A stretch of DNA of 64,000 bases from Microcosmobacter mediterraneus. GTDB taxonomy: Bacteria; Bacteroidota; Bacteroidia; Flavobacteriales; Flavobacteriaceae. The number at the start of each line of letters is the position of its first letter. Position 1 is the first letter of the stretch. Location of the stretch: positions 310,001 through 374,000 of the forward strand of contig NZ_JAVRIA010000001.1 of the NCBI RefSeq assembly GCF_031846265.1. Reading direction: 5' to 3'. The notes below the pieces were generated by a model. The model was not told the DNA's origin. It made no database searches and saw only the letters and a list, made by a program, of their open reading frames with translations. Both the position numbers and the translations under genes were made by a program. Positions 23,748-33,311 of the stretch are shown in pieces.

Positions 23748-25577
23748 TTAATCAAAGCTCTGCATATCTACTAGCTTTTTATACATACCATTTTTAGTAA
23801 TTAGCTCTTGGTGTGTGCCTTTCTCAACAATTTCACCTTTTTGCATCACTACAATAGTATCTGCATTTTGTATAGTAGATAATCTATGTGCTATAACAAT
23901 AGAGGTTCTGTTTTTCATCATGTTTTCTAAAGCTACTTGTACCAAACGCTCACTCTCAGTATCTAGAGCAGAAGTTGCTTCATCTAAAATCATAATTGGT
24001 GGATTCTTTAGTACAGCTCTTGCTATACTTAATCGTTGTTTTTGTCCTCCTGATAAATTAGAACCAGAATCACCAATATTAAAATCTAACTGACCTTTAA
24101 GATCTTTAACAAACTCCCATGCATTTGCAATTTTTAAGGCTTCAATAACTTGTTCATCTGAAGCATCTTTATCGCCTAATAAAACATTTTGTCTTACACT
24201 ATCATTAAATAATATTGAATCTTGGGTAACTAAGCCCATAAGTTGTCTTAGCGACTGTTTTTTTAGGTCTTTAATATCTATACCATCTATAGTAATACTA
24301 CCATCATTTACATCGTAAAAACGTGTTACTAAATTAGCTATGGTACTTTTACCACTACCAGATTGACCAACAAGTGCTACACTTTTTCCTTTAGGAACGT
24401 TAAGAGAAAAGTTCTTTAATACGAGATCATCTTTATACTTAAAGGAAATATTATTAACACCAATATTAGATTTAAAAACGTCTTTAGATAAAGCATCTGG
24501 TTTATCTTCTAAAGGCGATTCTGTTTTCAAGATTTCTAGCACACGTTCAGCCGCAGCATTACCACGTTTTACACTGTAACTAGCTTTACTAATTGCTTTT
24601 GCAGGAGTTAATATATTATATGCTAATCCCATATAAGCAATAAAGGAACTACCATCTAGAGTACCATCTACAAGAACCATTTTACCACCATACCATAACA
24701 AAATTGCAATAACTGTAATGCCTAAAAACTCACTAGTAGGTGATGCTAAATTTTGTCTATTTAAAAGCGTGTTAGAAAATTTAAAAAACCGATTTGTAGA
24801 ACTCTTAAACTTGTTGTTAAATAATTGTTCAGCATTAAAACCTTTAATGACTTTAAGACCTCCTAAGGTTTCTTCTAAAGTTGATAGAAAAATACCTTGC
24901 TCTTTCTGTACGCTATCTGAGCTCTTTTTTAATGATTTTCCAATTCTTGAAATAATAAATCCAGAGATTGGAATAAAAATAAACACAAAGATGGTGAGCT
25001 TAGCACTGATTAAAAGCATCATTGCTATTGTGAAAATTATAGTTAATGGTTCCCTAAAAAATAGTTCAAGAATCGAAAGAAAGGAATGTTGTATCTCTAA
25101 AACATCTGTACCTAATCGTGCCATAATATCACCTTTTCGTTTCTCAGAAAAAAAAGAAATAGGTAAGTCTACTGTTTTTCGATATAAATCATCTCTTAAA
25201 TCTCTAAGAACTCCATTTCTGAGGAAGGTGATAAAGTACATAGCTAGATAGCTAAATACATTTTTAAGTAAAAACAGAATAATAACTAATCCAATAACAA
25301 GCAACAATGATTTTGAAGGATCATCTTGTGCATATTGATCTACTTGGTATGCTAAATAATCTTTATAATAATCTTTTAAACTAGAAATTCCCTCGTAAAC
25401 AGGCTTAGTTATAACCTTGGCCTTTTTATCTTGTTCAAATAAAATATCTAGCATTGGTATTAATGCCACAAACGATAATGCACTAAATAAGGCATAAAAT
25501 ACATTGCAAACTATGTTTAATATACCATAGCCTTTGTAAGGTAAAGCATAGCGAATTATCTGTTTAAAATAATACAT
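23748..25577 (-). CDS. ABC exporter, MsbA-like (membrane and ATPase domains fused)
   Basis: The 609-residue protein has an N-terminal membrane domain with six segments (about 20-330) and a C-terminal ATPase domain: Walker A GQSGSGKST (near 402-410), signature LSGGQKQR (near 505), Walker B IMILDEATSALD (near 525). This half-transporter layout fits lipid A core or other lipid export; MsbA is essential in Gram-negative bacteria, but other lipid or drug exporters look alike. Its ATG overlaps the stop of the phosphohexomutase gene by one base (TAATG), showing coupling. Confidence 0.88.
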   Translation of the reverse strand: MYYFKQIIRYALPYKGYGILNIVCNVFYALFSALSFVALIPMLDILFEQDKKAKVITKPVYEGISSLKDYYKDYLAYQVDQYAQDDPSKSLLLVIGLVIILFLLKNVFSYLAMYFITFLRNGVLRDLRDDLYRKTVDLPISFFSEKRKGDIMARLGTDVLEIQHSFLSILELFFREPLTIIFTIAMMLLISAKLTIFVFIFIPISGFIISRIGKSLKKSSDSVQKEQGIFLSTLEETLGGLKVIKGFNAEQLFNNKFKSSTNRFFKFSNTLLNRQNLASPTSEFLGITVIAILLWYGGKMVLVDGTLDGSSFIAYMGLAYNILTPAKAISKASYSVKRGNAAAERVLEILKTESPLEDKPDALSKDVFKSNIGVNNISFKYKDDLVLKNFSLNVPKGKSVALVGQSGSGKSTIANLVTRFYDVNDGSITIDGIDIKDLKKQSLRQLMGLVTQDSILFNDSVRQNVLLGDKDASDEQVIEALKIANAWEFVKDLKGQLDFNIGDSGSNLSGGQKQRLSIARAVLKNPPIMILDEATSALDTESERLVQVALENMMKNRTSIVIAHRLSTIQNADTIVVMQKGEIVEKGTHQELITKNGMYKKLVDMQSFD

Positions 25578-27307
25578 TAACTAAGGTTTAAGTCTTTTAA
25601 AATAGCGTCTATTTTATATTCAGCATCTGTATTTTTTGAGCTAAATTCTGAGCTATCGTTAAGTTGAGTATTAACACTGATATAATATTTAATTTTAGGT
25701 TCTGTTCCGCTTGGTCGTAAAGCTATTTTACTACCATCTTCAGTGTAATAAATTAAGACATTAGATTTAGGAATAAGTATCGTTTCTTCTACATTATCTT
25801 TAGTGTTTTTTGCTATAGAAAGTTTATAATCTTCTATTCTAATCACTTTTGATCCATTTATTTCTGTTAAGGGTTTTTCTCGGACATCTATCATCATTTG
25901 CTTAATCTCTTGAGCACCTTCGATTCCTTTTTTAGTTAAGGACACTAAACGTTCTTTATATAAACCATGCTTTGTATAGAGATTTACTAATTCTTTGTAA
26001 AAAGAACGTCCTTTATTTTTAGCTTGAGCAGCAATTTCACAGGCTAAAAGTGCTGAGGTCACAGCATCTTTATCTCGTACAAAATCGCCAACCATAAATC
26101 CAAAACTTTCCTCACCACCACCAACAAAATCTAAATCAGGGAAATCTTTTATCATTTTAGCAATCCATTTAAAACCTGTTAATCCAATTTTACATTCTAC
26201 GTTATAAGATTTTGCTAATTCTAATAGCATTGGTGTAGATACAATTGTTGAACCAATGAACTCATTACCATCTATTTTACCATTACTATGCCATTGTTGC
26301 AGTAAAAAGTCTGTCATAACAACCATCGTTTGGTTACCATTAAGGATAGTCATGTTATTGTTAAGGTCTCTAACAGCAATACCCAAACGATCACTATCTG
26401 GATCTGTTCCTATGACAATATCAGCATCTATAGTTTCAGCTAAATCTAATGCCATTTTTAAGGCTTCAGGCTCTTCTGGGTTTGGCGATAGTACTGTTGG
26501 AAAATCTCCGTTAGGTTCTTCTTGTTCCTTAACAATGTTAATATTTGTGTAACCAGCTCGTTTTAAGGTTTCTGGTATAGCAGTAATAGACGTTCCATGC
26601 AACGATGTAAATACAATAGATAGGTTCTCTCTAGCTTCAGTAGATGTATTAAAAGATCCATTAGTAACTGATGCGTTAATAAAGACATCGTCAACATTAT
26701 TACCTATGTATTCAATACGGCTAGAATCTGCTTCAAATTTAATTTCAGAATATTTTAAACTATTTATTTCTTTAATGATTTCAGCATCTTGAGGTGGTAC
26801 AAGCTGTCCGCCATCTTGCCAATACACCTTGTAACCATTATATTCTGGTGGATTATGAGACGCTGTTAACACAATACCACAATGACAATTAAGATGCTTA
26901 ACAGCAAAGGATAATTCTGGAGTAGGACGAAGGTCTTCAAATAAATAGACATGTATACCATTTGCAGAGAACACATCTGTAACGACTTTTGCTAAAGATT
27001 TACTATTATGTCTACAGTCATAAGCAATGGCTACTTTAAGATGCTCAGAAGGGAAAGTTTGGTGTAAATAATTACTTAGACCTTGAGTATTTTTTCCAAG
27101 CGTATATTTATTTATACGATTGGTTCCTGGTCCCATAACACCTCGCATTCCACCAGTGCCAAATTCTAAATCCTTGTAGAAACTTTCTTTAAGTTCTTTT
27201 GGATTTGAAGCAATCATGTGCTTTATAGTCTGTTGTATTTCAGGATCAAAGGTTGGTGTAAGCCAACCATTAACACGTTCTAAAATTTCAGGTTCTATGT
27301 ATATCAT
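25577..27307 (-). CDS. Phosphohexomutase (phosphoglucomutase/phosphomannomutase family)
   Basis: The 576-residue enzyme interconverts hexose 1- and 6-phosphates for glycan precursor supply. It has the phosphoserine loop TASHNPPEYNGYKVYW (serine near residue 150), the metal loop GTDPDSDRLGIAV (near 300), the sugar-binding GGGEESFG, and the phosphate-binding RPSGTEPKIKYY near the end. Length and motifs suit the long PGM2-like branch common in Bacteroidota, which can act on glucose or mannose phosphates. A -7 box lies at 27330-27338. Confidence 0.92.
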   Translation of the reverse strand: MIYIEPEILERVNGWLTPTFDPEIQQTIKHMIASNPKELKESFYKDLEFGTGGMRGVMGPGTNRINKYTLGKNTQGLSNYLHQTFPSEHLKVAIAYDCRHNSKSLAKVVTDVFSANGIHVYLFEDLRPTPELSFAVKHLNCHCGIVLTASHNPPEYNGYKVYWQDGGQLVPPQDAEIIKEINSLKYSEIKFEADSSRIEYIGNNVDDVFINASVTNGSFNTSTEARENLSIVFTSLHGTSITAIPETLKRAGYTNINIVKEQEEPNGDFPTVLSPNPEEPEALKMALDLAETIDADIVIGTDPDSDRLGIAVRDLNNNMTILNGNQTMVVMTDFLLQQWHSNGKIDGNEFIGSTIVSTPMLLELAKSYNVECKIGLTGFKWIAKMIKDFPDLDFVGGGEESFGFMVGDFVRDKDAVTSALLACEIAAQAKNKGRSFYKELVNLYTKHGLYKERLVSLTKKGIEGAQEIKQMMIDVREKPLTEINGSKVIRIEDYKLSIAKNTKDNVEETILIPKSNVLIYYTEDGSKIALRPSGTEPKIKYYISVNTQLNDSSEFSSKNTDAEYKIDAILKDLNLS

Positions 27308-27329
27308 TGTAATAATCTGTAATTAGATT

Positions 27330-27338
27330 GCAAAAGTA
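27330..27338 (-). promoter_or_regulatory. -7 promoter box of the phosphohexomutase/exporter operon
   Basis: The minus strand reads TACTTTTGC, a perfect -7 match, 22 nt before the ATG. The same nine bases occur before ilvE, grpE and the 35.3 kb acetyltransferase gene. Confidence 0.6.
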
Positions 27339-27382
27339 ATAATTTAGCAGCCAGAACGCCTTAAAGCATTGATGAAAATTAC

Positions 27383-28330
27383 TTATAGGTTTATTTCTTC
27401 CTTAACTAGGTAGCGCTGTTTTTCGCGTTTAGTTCTTAGAATAAGTTCACCTAAAAATCCAGCCACAAAAAATTGAGTTCCGATAATCATGGTTGCCAAA
27501 GCAATATAAAACTGAGGACGATCTGTTATTAAACGACCAGTTGGATTAAGATACAGTTTGTCTATACCAAGGTAGAATGAAAATCCAAAACCAATAATAA
27601 ACATAAGACCACCTAATGCACCAAATAAATGCATCGGACGCTTAGCAAATTTTGAAATAAACCAAATGGTTACTAAATCTAAAAATCCATGTATAAATCT
27701 ATTCATACCAAATTTAGTTTTTCCGTATTTTCTGGCTTGATGCTGCACTACTTTTTCACCAATATGAGTAAAGCCAGCATCTTTAGCTAATACAGGAATA
27801 TAGCGATGCATTTCGCCATAAACATCAATATTTTTAATAACCTCATTGCTATAAGCCTTGAGTCCACAATTAAAATCGTGAAGCTTGATACCTGAGGTTT
27901 TACGTGCAGCCCAATTAAATAATTTTGAAGGTAGGTTTTTGGCAATTACAGAATCATAACGCTTTTTCTTCCAACCGGAAACTAAATCATAATTTTGTTC
28001 AGTAACCATATGATATAACTCAGGAATTTCCTTTGGATTATCTTGTAAATCTGCATCCATAGTTATGACCACATCACCTTCTGCTTTTGCAAAACCAGCA
28101 TGGAGCGCTTGAGATTTACCGAAATTTTTTAAAAAACAAATCCCTTTTATATTAGCATTACTTTCTGAAAGTTCAGTGATAACCTGCCAAGAATTATCAG
28201 TGCTACCATCATCTATAAAAAGAATTTCGTAAGAAAACGAATTGGATTGCATCACTGATACAATCCAATCGTGTAATTCTTGTAATGAGTCTTGTTCGTT
28301 AAGTAGTGGTATTACTACTGATACTTGCAT
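27383..28330 (-). CDS. Membrane-bound glycosyltransferase family 2 (DPM1/ArnC-like)
   Basis: The 315-residue protein has a cytoplasmic GT-A domain with FIDDGSTDNSW (near residue 40) and the metal-binding TMDADLQDNPKE (near 92), then two membrane segments (about 230-255 and 268-292). This build matches enzymes that load sugars onto polyprenyl phosphate for envelope glycans. The exact sugar is not readable. The DUF4199 gene lies 55 bases upstream on the same strand, a pairing I recall from other flavobacteria. Confidence 0.88.
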   Translation of the reverse strand: MQVSVVIPLLNEQDSLQELHDWIVSVMQSNSFSYEILFIDDGSTDNSWQVITELSESNANIKGICFLKNFGKSQALHAGFAKAEGDVVITMDADLQDNPKEIPELYHMVTEQNYDLVSGWKKKRYDSVIAKNLPSKLFNWAARKTSGIKLHDFNCGLKAYSNEVIKNIDVYGEMHRYIPVLAKDAGFTHIGEKVVQHQARKYGKTKFGMNRFIHGFLDLVTIWFISKFAKRPMHLFGALGGLMFIIGFGFSFYLGIDKLYLNPTGRLITDRPQFYIALATMIIGTQFFVAGFLGELILRTKREKQRYLVKEEINL

Positions 28331-28355
28331 CTATTAATATTCTGAATTCTGTGAT

Positions 28356-28364
28356 TCAAAAGTA
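28356..28364 (-). promoter_or_regulatory. -7 promoter box of the GT2 gene
   Basis: The minus strand reads TACTTTTGA, matching TAnnTTTG, 25 nt before the ATG at 28330. Confidence 0.5.
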
Positions 28365-28385
28365 AAGAAATAAATTAAAGTATTA

Positions 28386-28898
28386 TTACTGATCACTTCT
28401 CATAATTAAACCAGCAATAAGCGATACTATTAAACCAAATATTAAAGATCCAATAACAGACATTAAACTAAAAAAAGTAGATGTCATAAACATACTACTC
28501 ATACTCATAGCTTGATCTATCTGTTCTTGTGTCATATTAGGATTTCTTTCTAGCATTTGTTCTCTTGCAGTATCCATTTGCATATCAATAAATTCCGGAT
28601 AAATAAACTCATAATGCACATAAGAGTAAATCGCAGAAATTAGTCCTCCAACTACAGCGATTGCCAAGCCAACTTTTACAGCTTGTCCAATACTAAGCAT
28701 ATTAGAATTAGAGAGTTTATAAGCTTTGATGCCATAAACAAAAACTAATACACCAAGAACGAAGCTGGCTATTGATAAAATCCAACTTTTATCAAGGTTA
28801 GCTACATACATAATAATGAGAACTACAATACTGATTAAAGCAGAATACAATCCGTAAGTGTAAGCAATAGGTTTAATAGGTGCTGTTTCGTGTTCCAT
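28386..28898 (-). CDS. DUF4199 integral membrane protein
   Basis: The 170-residue protein has four predicted membrane segments (about 14-32, 37-55, 72-92 and 135-160) with a loop rich in Met and Gln between the third and fourth. The pattern fits the DUF4199 family of Bacteroidota, which has no known function. It is encoded next to a polyprenyl-phosphate-type glycosyltransferase, so a role in envelope glycolipid handling is possible but unproven. Confidence 0.8.
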   Translation of the reverse strand: MEHETAPIKPIAYTYGLYSALISIVVLIIMYVANLDKSWILSIASFVLGVLVFVYGIKAYKLSNSNMLSIGQAVKVGLAIAVVGGLISAIYSYVHYEFIYPEFIDMQMDTAREQMLERNPNMTQEQIDQAMSMSSMFMTSTFFSLMSVIGSLIFGLIVSLIAGLIMRSDQ

Positions 28899-29039
28899 AA
28901 ATATTTATTTTTGATTAGTTGTTTAGTTAGTGTATAAAATTAAACATTTGTTACAATGAGTTAAAATTATTATTAATTTGTTATCAGCAATCCTATTAAC
29001 AATGATTTTTAATTCAGTTAATAATTTTGAATAAAAGCA

Positions 29040-29070
29040 TTGTAGGTTTGTAAAAATTATTTAAATTTGC
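29040..29070 (+). promoter_or_regulatory. Promoter of the L31 gene
   Basis: A -33 TTG (29040-29042) and a -7 box TAAATTTGC (29062-29070) are 19 nt apart. The L31 start is 33 nt downstream. Confidence 0.65.
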
Positions 29071-29103
29071 ACCTCCAAAAAAGAAACGATTTTAAAGGAT
29101 AAA

Positions 29104-29358
29104 GTGATGAAAAAAGGTATACATCCAGAAAATTATAGACTTGTAGCATTTAAAGATATGTCTAACGATGATGTATTTTTAACTAAGTCTACTGCAGATA
29201 CTGCCGAAACTATTGAGGTTGATGGTGTTGAGTATCCATTAGTAAAATTAGAAATTTCTAGAACGTCTCATCCATATTACACTGGTAAATCTAAGCTAGT
29301 AGATACAGCTGGACGTATTGACAAGTTTAAAAACAAATACGCTAAATTCAAAAAGTAA
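29104..29358 (+). CDS. rpmE2: 50S ribosomal protein L31, type B
   Basis: The 84-residue protein joins the two ribosomal subunits at the central protuberance. It is the type-B form: the N-terminus MMKKGIHPENYRLVAFKDMS lacks the CxxC zinc cysteines of type A, and the family tail SHPYYTGKSKLVDTAGRIDKF is intact. The zinc-free form is usual in this phylum, so it need not imply zinc limitation. The ATG at 29104 could also be replaced by the one at 29107. Confidence 0.96.
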   Translation: MMKKGIHPENYRLVAFKDMSNDDVFLTKSTADTAETIEVDGVEYPLVKLEISRTSHPYYTGKSKLVDTAGRIDKFKNKYAKFKK

Positions 29359-29379
29359 TTTAGTATACACAATACTGTG

Positions 29380-29409
29380 AAGCCTTTCTAATTCAGAAAG
29401 GCTTTTTTT
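29380..29409 (+). terminator. Intrinsic terminator after the L31 gene
   Basis: A perfect ten-base stem AAGCCTTTCT / AGAAAGGCTT with a five-base loop runs into seven T residues. Confidence 0.9.
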
Positions 29410-29426
29410 ATTCTTTTATTTTAGGT

Positions 29427-29434
29427 TACTTTTG
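29427..29434 (+). promoter_or_regulatory. -7 promoter box of the GlmU-like gene
   Basis: TACTTTTG matches TAnnTTTG and lies 25 nt before the ATG at 29460, just downstream of the L31 terminator. Confidence 0.5.
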
Positions 29435-29459
29435 AAAAGCATAATTTACGCTTCCAGAA

Positions 29460-30635
29460 ATGAATTATATACTTTTCGATGGTCCTTCACGCAATACCTT
29501 ATTGCCATTTACCTATACAAGACCAGTTGCAGATATAAGAATTGGTATCCTTACCATACGAGAAAAGTGGGAAAGTTACTTAGGATATATTACCACGACT
29601 ATCACAGAAGATTATTTATCAGATAAATTTCCTATGGTAGAAATGGAAGAAAATATTATGATTAATGCGTCTTATCTTCCTAATTCTGAGTTAACCGAAC
29701 TGATCAAACATTTAGAGCATAACCAAGCTATTTTCTACAACGAAGATGTTATTGCTTTTTTTGCAAAAGAAGGACAAGATGATATTAATTTCGAAACTTT
29801 TGAGAGTATTGAATATTCAGGAGAAGTTTTAAAAGTAGAGTATACTTGGGATATTTTTTCTAAGAATGGACAAGCTATAAAGGATGATTTTCAATTGATT
29901 ACCAAAGACAAAACATCTCAAGAAATTCCTAGCACTATAAATGTAATTAATCCAGAGCAGATTTTTATAGAGTCTGGTGCGACATTAAATTTTGCCACAC
30001 TAAATGCAAGTTCTGGACCAATATATATTGGAAAAAATGCAGAAGTTATGGAAGGTAGTGTTATTAGAGGACCATTTGCTCTGTGCGATGGAGCTACAGT
30101 TAAACTAAGTACCAAAATTTATGGACCAACGACTATTGGTCCTTTTAGTAAGGTAGGAGGTGAGGTTAATAATTCGGTGTTATTTGGGTATTCTAACAAA
30201 GGACATGATGGCTTTTTAGGGAATTCTGTGTTAGGAGAGTGGTGTAATCTAGGAGCAGATACTAATAACTCTAATCTTAAAAATAACTATGCTGAGGTTA
30301 AACTTTGGGATTATCAATCCGAACGTTTTACTAAAACGGGATTACAGTTTTGTGGTTTAATGATGGGAGATCACAGTAAATGTGGTATTAACACTATGTT
30401 TAATACAGGAACAGTAGTTGGTGTAAGTGCTAATATTTTTGGTAGTGGTTTTCCTAGAAATTTTGTTGCTAGTTTTTCTTGGGGTGGAAATTCAGGATTT
30501 ACCACATATCTTACTAAAAAAGCATTTGAAGTTGCTAAAGTTGTTATGGCGAGACGTCATGTTGAGTTTACCGAAACTGATGCATCAATTTTAGAACATG
30601 TTTTTAAAGAGACTAAAAAGTTTAGACGAGATTAA
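29460..30635 (+). CDS. GlmU-like putative sugar nucleotidyltransferase
   Basis: The 391-residue protein belongs to the Bacteroidota GlmU-like group (TIGR03991). It begins MNYILFDGPSRNTLLPFTYT, continues with a degenerate nucleotidyltransferase half, and from about residue 170 has hexapeptide repeats of a left-handed beta helix (for example YIGKNAEVMEGSVIRGPFAL). It may make UDP-GlcNAc or another sugar nucleotide, or act as an acyltransferase; the catalytic residues cannot be confirmed by eye. It converges on the peptide-binding lipoprotein gene, the stop codons sharing the palindrome TTAA. Confidence 0.85.
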   Translation: MNYILFDGPSRNTLLPFTYTRPVADIRIGILTIREKWESYLGYITTTITEDYLSDKFPMVEMEENIMINASYLPNSELTELIKHLEHNQAIFYNEDVIAFFAKEGQDDINFETFESIEYSGEVLKVEYTWDIFSKNGQAIKDDFQLITKDKTSQEIPSTINVINPEQIFIESGATLNFATLNASSGPIYIGKNAEVMEGSVIRGPFALCDGATVKLSTKIYGPTTIGPFSKVGGEVNNSVLFGYSNKGHDGFLGNSVLGEWCNLGADTNNSNLKNNYAEVKLWDYQSERFTKTGLQFCGLMMGDHSKCGINTMFNTGTVVGVSANIFGSGFPRNFVASFSWGGNSGFTTYLTKKAFEVAKVVMARRHVEFTETDASILEHVFKETKKFRRD

Positions 30636-32233
30636 TTAGATTTCTTAACGTATCTAAGGTCTAAAAGATTTGTAGGATTTATACCTAACCCATTAACGTT
30701 TTTTCTTGTAAAACGAATAACCTCATCATAATATAATGGTACAATTGCAGCTTTAGACATTACTAAAGAGTCCATTTTGGTATATAATTGTTCGCGTTGA
30801 GAAGTATTGGTTTCTAAGTAGGAATTATCAAACCATTCATCAAATGTCGCATTCTTAAAATGTGTATAATTTGGTCCAGAAGGCGCAAAATTGTGACTAC
30901 TAAAAAGTGATAAATAGTTTTCAGCATCAGGATAATCTGCAACCCAACTTGCTCTAAAGATATCTAGTTTGCCATTAGCTTTAGCAGACTTTAAGGTAGA
31001 AGCAGGAATAACATCTACAGAAACTCCTAAACCTATTTTACTTAATTCGCGTTGAATAAACTCACAGAAATTAAGATAGTTACTTGTTGTGGTAATGGTT
31101 ATTTCAGGTTTATAGATACCAGTTTCAGCTTTAAACTGGCTAATAAGTTCTTTTGCTTTTTCAGGTTGGTAGGTGTAACCAATTTCTGCATTAAATCCAG
31201 GCAGTCCTTTTGGTATAAAGCCACCAGTAGCAGGTATACCAATACCATTTCTAAGATAGAGCATCATTTTTTTTCTGTCAAAACCATGGTTTATGGCTTT
31301 TCGGAGTAACTCAGATTGTAATACAGAAAGCTCAGAATCGAGGTAGAAAGCTAAATATTCTGTGTTTAAATAAGGTCCTCTAATAACATCAATATCAGCT
31401 ACATATTTAGATCTTAACGAACCTTTTGTGGTTAATAAATCATCTTGATAAGATGCATCTAAAGAATTTAAAAAATCTAAATTTCCTTGAATAAACTGTA
31501 AATATTCACTCTGCTTATCTGGTAAAAATGTAACTGCTACAGCTTCTAAATAGGGTAAGCTTTGACCATTTTTATCCTTCTGAAAATAGTTATGATTCTT
31601 TCTTAATACAAGTTTAATATTTTCTTCCCAACGTTTAAATTTAAAGGGTCCAGTACCAACTGGGTTTGCTCTAAAATCACTACCAAAATGTTCCACAATT
31701 TCTTTGGGAACAACTGAGCAGTATTTCATAGTTAACAAGCCTAAAAATGCAGGAAAAGGTTGTTTTAATGTTATAACAAAAGTAGAATCGTTTTTTGCTT
31801 TAAAGCCTTGTACTTTATTTAAAACCCAGCGACCAGGAGAAGCCACTTTTGGATCTAATAACCTATTAAAACTATATTCAAAATCTGAGGCTATTACTTG
31901 TCTAGTTGAGTCTTTGCCAAAACGTTCATTTTTATGGAAATACACATCATTTCGTAAGGTAAAAGTATAATTTAAGGCGTCTTCGGAAACTGAGTAATAT
32001 TTTGCTATAGAAGGCAAAACATTGAGGTTGTTATCCATTTCTAATAAACCGTTAAACAATTGATTAGTTGCCCAAATGTCTGCATTGTCTTTAGAAAATG
32101 CTGGATCTAATGAGCTTATGTTTTTATGCTCATTATATCTAAATACCAGACTATTGTCTATAGTATTAGGATTTGAACACCCTAAAAAACACAAGATTAT
32201 AATAAATACAAAATAATCTTTAATACGATTCAA
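30632..32233 (-). CDS. Family 5 extracellular solute-binding lipoprotein (OppA/DppA-like)
   Basis: The 533-residue lipoprotein (lipobox FLGC, Cys19) has the full fold of peptide-binding proteins: NKVQGFKAKNDSTFVITLKQ, GTGPFKFKRW, the hinge region, and a C-terminal AAIVPLYYDEVIRF. Relatives bind peptides or nickel chelates. No permease or ATPase genes of an Opp/Dpp system are adjacent, so it either uses a transporter encoded elsewhere or has another role. It is transcribed away from a T9SS-cargo gene. Confidence 0.88.
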   Translation of the reverse strand: MNRIKDYFVFIIILCFLGCSNPNTIDNSLVFRYNEHKNISSLDPAFSKDNADIWATNQLFNGLLEMDNNLNVLPSIAKYYSVSEDALNYTFTLRNDVYFHKNERFGKDSTRQVIASDFEYSFNRLLDPKVASPGRWVLNKVQGFKAKNDSTFVITLKQPFPAFLGLLTMKYCSVVPKEIVEHFGSDFRANPVGTGPFKFKRWEENIKLVLRKNHNYFQKDKNGQSLPYLEAVAVTFLPDKQSEYLQFIQGNLDFLNSLDASYQDDLLTTKGSLRSKYVADIDVIRGPYLNTEYLAFYLDSELSVLQSELLRKAINHGFDRKKMMLYLRNGIGIPATGGFIPKGLPGFNAEIGYTYQPEKAKELISQFKAETGIYKPEITITTTSNYLNFCEFIQRELSKIGLGVSVDVIPASTLKSAKANGKLDIFRASWVADYPDAENYLSLFSSHNFAPSGPNYTHFKNATFDEWFDNSYLETNTSQREQLYTKMDSLVMSKAAIVPLYYDEVIRFTRKNVNGLGINPTNLLDLRYVKKSN

Positions 32234-32329
32234 TGGTAGAGTATTTTATTGGTTTAATCGATAAAAACATGAAAGTTAACTAAAAAAGCTATCTTTATTT
32301 ATTATTAATTAATCAAAAACTTTTTCAAT

Positions 32330-33226
32330 ATGAAAAAAAACTACACAATTTTAGTCGTTATTTTAACGCTTTGCGCTTCTTTGTCAGCGCAAACGGTTCT
32401 ATTTGATCAGCCCTCTATTGGCGGAAACGGAATCGTATCTGATGTTTTTACAGATATACCTGGTGCTGTTTATTCTACAGATGATTTTGAATTAACATCA
32501 ACTTCTAGAGTAGAAGAAATTACAGCCTATGGTTTTCAGAATTTAGGTACATTTTCAACACTTGCAACTGGTTTAGATGTATACATTTATACTGATGCTT
32601 CTGGTGTACCTTCTTCAGACCCTTTCTCTCCAGGTACTGGAGTTTTAGAAATAATAAACCTAGATATTGCTGATCCATCACTTACAATTAATGATGATAC
32701 AGCTTCAGGATCTGTAGATATTACTATTGATGTAACTGCAGCTAATGGTGGAGATTTAGTTCTCTCTGCTGGAACATATTGGTTAGTTGTAGCACCAGTT
32801 ATGACTATGGATGATGCTGATGGAGACGAGCGTTGGAACTGGTTTACTGCTGCAGCACCTACAGTTCTTTCAGAAGCTCACCTCATAGATAATGGTGTTT
32901 TTGGAATTTCTACTTGGACTTCTTTTTCTGGTTTAGGTTTAACTTTTTTTTCAACAGCTTTTACAATTAGTGGAACCCCTAATTTAAGTGTTGGTGACGA
33001 AAATTTAAGTACTGTTGAAGTTTTCCCTAATCCTGCTAAAGATGTTATAAATATCGAAAGCGTTAATGAGTTAACTAACATTGAGTTATTTTCTGTACTA
33101 GGAAAACAAGTATACAAAGGTACAAACGAAAGAACTATAGATATATCCAACCTTAATACAGGTGTTTACTTATTAAAGTTAAGTAATGACTCAGGAAGCG
33201 TTACCAAACGTATTGTTAAGGAATAA
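32330..33226 (+). CDS. T9SS-exported beta-rich protein of unknown function
   Basis: The 298-residue protein has a signal peptide (1-20, SLSAQ), a beta-rich central domain (about 25-215) that I cannot assign, and a C-terminal type A sorting domain starting near VEVFPNPAKDVINI and ending VTKRIVKE, which directs export by the type IX system. The central part has alternating hydrophobic residues and Asp-rich turns (MDDADGDERW), which might bind calcium. It is a single gene with its own terminator. Confidence 0.85.
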   Translation: MKKNYTILVVILTLCASLSAQTVLFDQPSIGGNGIVSDVFTDIPGAVYSTDDFELTSTSRVEEITAYGFQNLGTFSTLATGLDVYIYTDASGVPSSDPFSPGTGVLEIINLDIADPSLTINDDTASGSVDITIDVTAANGGDLVLSAGTYWLVVAPVMTMDDADGDERWNWFTAAAPTVLSEAHLIDNGVFGISTWTSFSGLGLTFFSTAFTISGTPNLSVGDENLSTVEVFPNPAKDVINIESVNELTNIELFSVLGKQVYKGTNERTIDISNLNTGVYLLKLSNDSGSVTKRIVKE

Positions 33227-33246
33227 TAAATCTTATTAGCATAACG

Positions 33247-33278
33247 AAAAGCTCCTTAGTTACTAAGGAGCTTTTTTT
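33247..33278 (+). terminator. Intrinsic terminator after the T9SS-cargo gene
   Basis: A thirteen-base stem AAAAGCTCCTTAG / CTAAGGAGCTTTT closes a very small loop and ends in T residues. It adjoins the -7 box of the next gene. Confidence 0.88.
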
Positions 33279-33280
33279 GT

Positions 33281-33289
33281 TATCTTTGC
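33281..33289 (+). promoter_or_regulatory. -7 promoter box of mtaB
   Basis: TATCTTTGC matches TAnnTTTGC and lies 22 nt before the ATG at 33312, directly after the upstream terminator, so the -33 region must overlap the terminator stem. Confidence 0.6.
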
Positions 33290-33311
33290 CAACCTTTTCA
33301 GTGGAAAGATC

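Noticed and set aside
24718..25251. A 177-codon open frame antisense to the MsbA-like gene
   Set aside because: No start context, family motif or codon pattern supports it, and the opposite strand is clearly coding.
28899..29103. Possible tRNA or riboswitch in the gap before the L31 gene
   Set aside because: No cloverleaf or known riboswitch core could be drawn; only the promoter is supported.
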